DNA of 64,000 nucleotides from Saturnia japonica (lineage: Eukaryota; Arthropoda; Insecta; Lepidoptera; Saturniidae). The notes under the pieces are model-generated. The model searched no databases. It had not been told where the DNA came from and saw nothing but the letters and a program-made list of their open reading frames with translations. Of the stretch, positions 37,401 through 46,400 are shown piece after piece (within the stretch, counting starts at the first letter, position 1; each line of letters starts with the position of its first letter). The stretch spans positions 7,958,501 to 8,022,500 of the forward strand of contig CM065321.1 in the NCBI GenBank assembly GCA_033032175.1, given 5' to 3'. A program made the position numbers and the translations under genes.

Positions 37401-40400
37401 ATTTAATTCCTCTAAAAATGATTTCATAAATAAGTAATACTATGATTTATACAAGGTTACATATACATAGGCAATCTTATAATATAAACTTTACTGAAGT
37501 TAGTGTTTATCTATTCACTATCCGAATAAAGAGCTCCTATCTGTTTTTAACATATCGTTGAGTCTCTGAACTGTAAGAAATTAGCACAATTTTAAATCTT
37601 TTTAGACCAATAATTAATTTTTATTGAAAGACTAATGTATGAAAGGAAAAAATAAGTATAAGGAACAACAAGTTGTAAAATCAAAAACAAAACGAATGTC
37701 TTGTAATATTATAATATGCTCCACATATAATTAGTACATTTTGCAAGAGTAAATTTTAGTTTAGTAATTTTAATATATGACGGATACTTAGGTATATGTT
37801 ATGTAATATCATTAAATAACCAATGAATTATTCCAACTTTGTTGAATGCAGGTCTCTGTAGAATGATTCTGTAAATAAAAAGACTTGATCGACACCATAA
37901 TCGTTTTATTTTCTTTCTCTCTTACACTACTACAATTTATATAATCTATCTCACTTACACGCTTCCTGTCATTCTCTTCATTCGTTTACTCTTTCATACT
38001 AGAACAACTTAAATATACTATCCTTTTCTTCTAATTAATACGTTCCATTACGTGTACCTTACAATTCAATTAAATACTTCAATTTCCATCCATCCATCCA
38101 TCCATTCAGTTAAAAAACTTCCACTGCTTCCCTCAAAGAACGTTACACTGACCAGTCTCTCAAGCCTCGTTAAACTGTCAAAACCTCTAATGGCTCCGGG
38201 GCATTTAAGCCTAACAGTATAGACAGTTAAAAAACTACCAGTCCTGCGTTGTTCACATCCACCGGATTCCCACAATCTTTCCTAGGTCGTTCCACTGTCA
38301 CTTAAGTCTAGAGCTATATCGGTTCGATTCTATTCGAGCTTCTGATTCGATCACGTAGAGAAACTCCAAGCAAAGCCCTCACCATTTCCTTGTGAGTGAC
38401 CTTGAGCCTTCTTATTATAACCATCGTTAGTGACCATGTCACCTAACATATATCATCACTGGCAACACACACTGGTCAAATACTTTCGTCTTGAAACACT
38501 GCGGTTCTCGGACGAGAAGATGCTATGTCGCTCCCCAAACGTTACCAAACTGAGTTAGATAGCTTCAATTTATAATGGTAATCCTACTAATATAATAAAG
38601 TGAAAGTGTGTATGTTTGGAAGTTTGTTACTCTATCACGCAAAAACGGCTGAACGGATTTGAATGAAATTTAGCACACAGATAGACTATGATCTGAAATA
38701 ACACATAAGGTAATTTTTATCCCGATAACAGTTATAGCTTAACCAGTTTTATCCTACAAATATAATAAATGTGAAAATTTGTATGTTGTTACTCAATCAC
38801 GTAAAAACTACTGAACGGTTTTGGATGAAATTTAGCACACAAACAGTCTATAATGTGGAGTAATACATAGGGTACTTTTTATCTGGTAAAATCATAACAT
38901 AACTAGTTATCCTACAAATATAATACTCATCTATGATTTTTTTACTTTCTCGTGTTTCGAAATCGGTCGGTGTATATGTAATAATCTAGCGGGGTGGTAG
39001 GAATTGTGTCCACAGTACGCATAGTGACCACCTTATCTATGATTTTCTTTTGGTTTGTCGTGGTACGATATCAATATGTGTATATCCAATTGTGCGCGGA
39101 CCACCACGCACATTGGGAAACAGCCACCGGATTTTAGTTAGAAGGCTATTAGCGCTTAAGAATCTGTCGCCCCTATGACAGGAATTCTTACCTTTAGCCA
39201 CGTACGCTCGTTCGTCCAGCCGATGGGAACGTCCTGGATGTGGTGTGATGAGATAGGTATTTTCCGTATTCACCTCGAGTCGCACGCAGTTGCATGCGCC
39301 GGCGAAGCTCGACACTTTCTGACTGACGCCATTTACAAAGGCGCCACGAAGACGTTGTGGTTGGACGGGATCGTATGAGCGCTTCACAACGCTCTGCTAT
39401 TGGTTGAATCCCATCACATTAAGCGACAGATTCAATACCTTTTATGGTTACGAAACACCAATAATATACAGACGAAGTCGCGGGTACCAGCTAGTTATAT
39501 AATATTTGTTTGATACGATTTCATATTACAATTGCAAGTGTCATTATATTTATCTTCCTTATTTTATTAAATACTACGACTGTTGTGCTGTTGTTTTGTT
39601 GCTACGTATATTGTAAGTCGATGGTCGTACACGTATTTAAAAAATAAATAAAACTATACAATAGTGTATAAAATGTGATCCAAACGAACATTATAAACGC
39701 GAAAGTAATTCTGTTTGTATTTTTGTTACATTTTCACGACTAAATCTCTGAATCGATCGCAATGAAATTTGCTATAGAGGTATCGCGTGATCTGAATAAG
39801 GATTTATTATGAAAAAAAAACTAATGAATTTGCAGGAAAATAGTAATAAATAGCTAAAAAATAATCTTTTTCTTGTGCCTGGTTATTCCAGTGTGGCCCA
39901 ATATTCGAGTTTCTACATAATGTGTTTGCTTTTTATACTGTTGTATGATTTTTGGACGTGAGACCATTAACTAATGTATCTTTTGCCAACACAACTATAG
40001 TTTTCATAAAACAAAGTAATCATTAATTTTTTTTTTATATATACCTAATAATGATAAAGAAAGCCTTTTAAAGGCTAATATTTCAATTGATGTACGGAGA
40101 TGAATTTTCAAAACGTTAAATAAAATATAAAATTTAAAGAACCTATGTAATTTTATAAACTCGTATATTTATGAAGTCATCGCCTTCCTAAACTATATTA
40201 AAGCGGTAACGAACCAAGAGTTAAGAAAGTTATAAAGGCTTGTAATAAAACATGCCCTAAATTTCTACTGAGCACTAAAAAACTTAAGCTCCGAATATTT
40301 TGTATTCTTCACATCTTGCAACTATAGACCCGATATAAATTAAAATTTCAGTCACGTAAGTGCAAATTTGATGAATTCGTTAAGAGCAATTAGAAAAAGT

Positions 40401-43400
40401 AAAAACCGTAAGTTCTAACGCGCTCGTTAGTAGGAAACTTATTTTATAATGCTTCCATTGAATGCGGTACACCTCCAAGGTTAATTCTATTTCGTATTCT
40501 ACACTGCACTGTTGGGAGTTTTAAAACTTTATTTGTGGCTAAGTTTAAAGCGTGGCTGAGACAGAACTAACTAGATATAACTGGATATACGACAATTCTT
40601 TCTCCGTACACTGAAGTTTTTTATGGGTCAAACCTAGATCAAGCTGGATTCAACTCGCTCCGGAATAAAACAGAACAGTATTGTCACTATCTACTCTGCA
40701 GATTGCGTTATGCAAATTGTTGTAGATTCCTCTTACTGTTTTATTGCTAGATTACATTGATACCAGGTAAGGAATTGAATAAATCTTTAAAAAGTTTTTA
40801 TTAAATATTTCAGATGTGATAAAATGAAAATATAATTGTATGCAAGAGCTGTGCTGAATGTTATTTGTATAACTCTAGTCTGTTATCAAACAATTTTAAA
40901 AGCTTGTAATGCACTAAATTTTTTATATTATTTAGGTACCCTTTCTCCCTTTTTCTCGTATTCTTCTGAGCAAATCCTTTTATTTCATACCCATATCATG
41001 AGCGTACCTCAAAATAACTGGTCCACCATCTTTAGCAGTCCGCCCCATATTGGATTTAGAATGACGTCCCTTAGTTAACCATGTATTATCATCAAAACGA
41101 AACGTATATACAAAACAGCTCAATCGGTTGAATGGGGATAACTATTTTAAAATTCAGTTGCAAAATTTGAACCATACTAACAACGCAAATTAACTAATTA
41201 CTTGTGAACATGTTTAATGACAAGTAGAGGGATATAAAAGTGAACTAGTTTTATTTTACACCCTTATATTTCTAAGTTGCAGGTATTATTACATATATAC
41301 CTAGTATCTAGGCGACAGAGAATAGCTCGGTGTCTTGCAAAAAAAGAAAAAAGTTTGAAAAATCCAAAAGTGCAACTAGAATGTTGATATTAAATAGGTA
41401 ACTAGTTAATGATATTCTGAAGATAATAAACAAAACTCGGTCTCCATAAGTACATTTTTCAGGAGTTATCGTAACCACCTCGTAAAATAAATCCGGACAT
41501 CCACGTGAATGTTTTTCAAATGGTTTTTTTAATGACAATATAAAGTTGTTTTTACGGAATATGAGATAGATTATTTGAACTGCTTTCTTAAAATATTTAA
41601 TTAGGCATTAGCATTAGGCAGTTTAAGAGCAAAACATTGCTCGACTTTGACGTGTCGAGAGTAGAGCACAACCTCAACCGCTTTGCGGTATGAGAGGCGT
41701 ACTAGAATTCATATGTTTGTAGGTAAAGTTGAAAAGTAAGCCATTATCTAAATATACAATTTTATTTAAGTCATTAGAGTCGCTTAAATCATTATTTATT
41801 TATATACATACCATACCATATACCTCAATGGTTGAAATATGATATTATGTGCTGACGATGAAGAAATAATAATATCTTTGTTAAGTTGTTAAGTAAACAT
41901 AATAAAACATAAGAAGTATTTGATTTTTAAAGAATACTATTCCTATAGGTACGAGTGACGTGCTCCAAAGCATTTTAATTAAAAATCGATTTCTCCATTA
42001 AACCGTTTTGGAGGCAAAAAAGACCATCAACGGAATGACGAACGTACAATGCCCTTTTAGGACAATTTAAACTACGATTTATAACTTTTTAATTTTCACT
42101 GTCCATACAATTTGATATCTATGATCTGTCTTCCATTAGTACCTAATTGCTTATATTCCTTTACGATACTTCTACAATACCTATTAGATGTATCATTGTT
42201 TTTTCATTAATTCTCTGATGTATTGAAGATTAAATATTTATCTACATTAGTAACTATAAAAATTACTATACGTGTAGAGACATTTTTTATTCAAATAATA
42301 AAGAAAATTTGTTAAGCAATGTCGAGTATAGTAAGCGTTCTATTATAAATGGAAAAAATTTGATAAAATATGAGCTAAGTCGGTCGCAATCTGCACCGGG
42401 AATGATTCAGCTGTGCACTGGCAATTTGAACACCATTCATATCGGAGCTCACGGCGGAAACCATACAGAAGATTACCCACTTTCACGAATAGTGCTATGT
42501 TTAAATCATTTACTATCTCGTTGAGTTATATTGTACTATAATGTTAATTACGGATTGCAGGGTTGTCTTTATCATTATATTTAACTGATATTATTATAAT
42601 TAATAATACATGTATATATATTATATCTAAGTTTCGCAATGCAAAATATTATAAGTTTAACATTATGCCTAACATTACGTAAAATGTGTTTATACATCTA
42701 TACTAATAATATAAGCGGAAGAGTTTAGTTTGTTTGTTTAAACACGTTAATCTTTGGAACTACCAGTCGGATTTCAAAAATTTATTTTTCATATGATAGA
42801 TTCACGAGAAATAGTATAGGTTATCTAGGCTACAACTCTCAGCTAACCTTAAATATTGGTTTTTGTTAAGTTAGTTGGAAGTGAAAGTAACCCCGAACTG
42901 CTTTATCCGCGTACGTTGGCGTTATGGTTAATGATACGTAAATACAATGTTCTACAAAAATATTAGTTCTTAGTATATCTAAAAAAGCCTGTAATAGCAT
43001 ATGCCTATCTCTTATACATAAGTCACAATGAGGTATTTTATAACAAACATTACATGAAGATTAAAAAATGATTTATGAGATTTATTTTTAGGCATGGAAT
43101 ATTAATTCTTATGAACAAAAGTTACTTCATCATAAGGACAAGGTTAAGCTTTGCCGTTTATAGCATGTTGGACAATACTATTATAGAAGTATTTTAACAG
43201 GTATATGCTTTTCATTTTATTTATTTTTATCTCATTTGTTTCTGATAGCATTTTTTTTCTGTCAAATTATTGTCTGAATACGTTTTTAGTTCATGAAAAC
43301 TAATAATTAATTTACAACTAAAATAACATCTACAAAAACTATTCTATTTATATTTAACTTGCACTTATGACGTGGTACGCTTCTCATAAGACAATCTTTT

Positions 43401-46400
43401 TTATACAGTAATTCGCCAAAATGATGTCAGTGAGGTCACTGTATCTGATGTTTAACACTCCTACTAGCTACTCTACGTACTATAACATCCCCCTCGTGTG
43501 AGGCTTTATAGTTGTACAATTACTCGGTTCCTTTGTCTAATATGGCCGGATTAATATGATTTATGTTAATGATTGACTAATTCTAAATCTTGAGCGATAG
43601 ACATCTTATATAATATGAGGTCTTGTTGATTGCTTTTCTTTTGGTAATTTTTATTGGAATACTCTAGGAAAGAAAAGCGTTGATCTTATTTGATCAAATT
43701 TCTAAAAATATTTATAAATTACTTAACATTTGTTAAGTGTCCTATCCCGTTATTGATATTTGTTCTTTTTTTATAATATTTCCTGAAAAGATTTGGTCAA
43801 ACTGTGGTCAAATGGAGAATAAAATGTCTACAGATATTTTTATCATCTCACTTTACGGATGTTATAATTATAGAAGATTTTTAATATAACGTTATTATTA
43901 TACATTTTTATATAATTAATGGGGTGTTTTTAAACAGCATTTTTCCTGGTTAATATAATAATTAAAACAAACGGCATAAACAAAACAAAAATGGCTAGTT
44001 TTTTATTTATATAAGAAGTATGTATATTATTATACAACTGATTAAATTGAGGCATTTGTCACTTTGATAAAATATTTTTAGTAATGTTATTATAAATTAT
44101 TACTATTACCACGTCCTCCATATTTTCGTTTCTTTTCAACTTTGATGGTGTTTTAAATTATTTTTATAATGTTCAAAACCTTACCGCTCTATCGGCGAGG
44201 TTTCTTACACGGCAGTGAAGGTAGGCAGGCTGGCCAACGGCGGCGGTGGCTTCCCGCTTCGTACTGTTGTCGAAATATGGCTGACCGAGGGGTTCCCAAC
44301 CTCCGCCGCCCGCTGATACACCTGCCCAACAAGAAATATCAATAAAAATATGGAATTTCATTTACCTCTAATGAGTCTTCTAGGCCAAGATGGTGGAACA
44401 AACAAAAAGAAAGAGATATTTAACTCTAGTTTCTTCCCGAGACTTCGCGTTGTTCGTAGTATATCCTTTTCTGGGTCCCAAGCAACCTCTATGCCAAATT
44501 TTATTGCGATCGGTTGAAAGGTTTAGTCGTCAAAAGGTAATATAAAGCAGACATAGTTACTTTTGCATTTATAATGTTAGTGAGGTTATAAACTGGAGAC
44601 AGTTTTCTTAAAAAAATGATTTTTTTGTAAAACTCGTCCTGGTTTTTAAGCTCTGTGTGTTTATACATATCGCCATATATGGGTAGACAATAGTTATAAT
44701 GTTTCAATGATACCAAAAAAGCAATCTGCGGATGAAACCTTTTTGAGTTCTAGGAATTGGTTTTAAAAGAGAGTATCTTTAATTTTAGATTTAAATTAAT
44801 TTCCTTTATTGTAGAAACTTGAATTACATTTTGATATACATTTTCATTTTACGAAGTGCTTGTCGTTTATAATTATATATCAGAAAACACCAATTATAAT
44901 TAGAATTATTTTTTTTGTTGAACGAAGAATGTACATTATAATTACCTATAGGTATTACAAGTTTGGAGAAACGTGACAGAGATAATACAAATTTTAATTG
45001 TATTGTAATTTGAGCGTAATTGTTAATGATCAATTTGTAACATTTTATTTAAGTAAAGAAACTAATTATTTCTTTATTTTGTACGGCTTCGTCTCGTAGT
45101 TGCATGTATTTCATAGATGGCGCTGTAACTAATAATGGCTAACTCGGTCGAGGAAGTAGTTTAAGTTTAACTGACAAGTAACCGTGATTGAGATATAAAA
45201 TTTGTATTTGTTTATAAAAGGAATTGACAATTTAATTAATACACTTTAAATGTCGTTTCTTTGTTTCAGGTAGGATAATATTATTATGTTTAAAAAGTGT
45301 AATTAGTTAGTAGTGTGTGTATGTACTAAAATAAAAAAACTTTGTTTCAGAGCAACGCATTAGTTTAATTGTTGAAATTTACAATTCCTGATAACTTGAA
45401 AATATTGTCTTATAAAACGACATTTCTAGTTAAAATCAAGGAAGATGGAACGACTCCAATTTAAATTTATAGTAGTGGGGTCAACGGATGGAAAAACAAA
45501 TATCATAAGCATACCCTCTATTGAGACAACGGACGGACGTGTTTTTGAAGTCCCAGATGAGTTGAAGCCCGCAAGTAAACACACTGCCATATGGTCTTCA
45601 GACGTTTTTACGAAAATCAAAAACTCGCTAAAAAAAAGACACCAAACATGATCAGTATGGATCCCTCTAAATACGGATTTGAGGAAAATATATCTAGATG
45701 AAGGTGAAAATTTACAGTTTGGTGACCAGTATTTAAATGAGATCACAGAAGTAGCAATGCCTTCACACAATAACAGCAATAGCAATGCGCCAGAGAAAAA
45801 AAATATAGGAAAAACTGCTGAAAGGTTTTTGATAGAAAAATTTTCAAATAAAACATCAAATGCTGACCAATGGATTAGTGAATTTGAGAATGAATGTGAA
45901 AGATTTGAAATTCTACAGGAAAAAGAAAAAATTGAAATTTTAAAACATCTCCTAGAAAAACAGTGCCTAGATTGGTATAGCAGTATGTTAATAAAATTAA
46001 CCGTGAATTCCGAATGGGCAGTATGGAGGAATAACTTTTGTGAAACATTTTTAAATGGAAAATCTATAACAATGATTTTCACGGCGGTAAATGCCCCGTT
46101 TTCTAACGTTTTAAATGAAAGACTTAATCAAACACTCGTAAACAAAATCAGATGTAAAATAAACGAAAAAAGTAATAAAGTAGCATGGACAACCATTGCT
46201 CATAACTGTGTAGATAAATATAATAATACAGAACATACAGTTACTGGCTTTGCACCAAAATACCTGTTAGATGGTACAGATGTTTCTTGTTTGCCAAATG
46301 AACTAAAACGAGATAAATCGGAAAATGAATGGATGAGTGATAGGAAAATAGCATTTGAAAATTCAATTAAATCACATAATTATAACAAACAAAAATTTGA

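Larger units (their letters stand above)
36120..44184 (-). other. dpr intron 2 (8.1 kb)
   Basis: Donor GTAAGGTT and acceptor gttaatggaacag. A pyrimidine/purine-biased block with many tctc units lies at 36185-36300. A complex, GC-richer block is at 36380-36560. 37880-38150 is a C/T-rich stretch of unknown origin. Known inserts are listed separately. 39500-42300 shows nothing recognised. Confidence 0.88.

Noticed and set aside
45426..46082. A 218-codon open frame on the minus strand
   Set aside because: It lies exactly antisense to the gag-integrase frame of the LTR element, is Phe/Ser-rich and lacks any motif; it is a shadow of AT-rich coding DNA.
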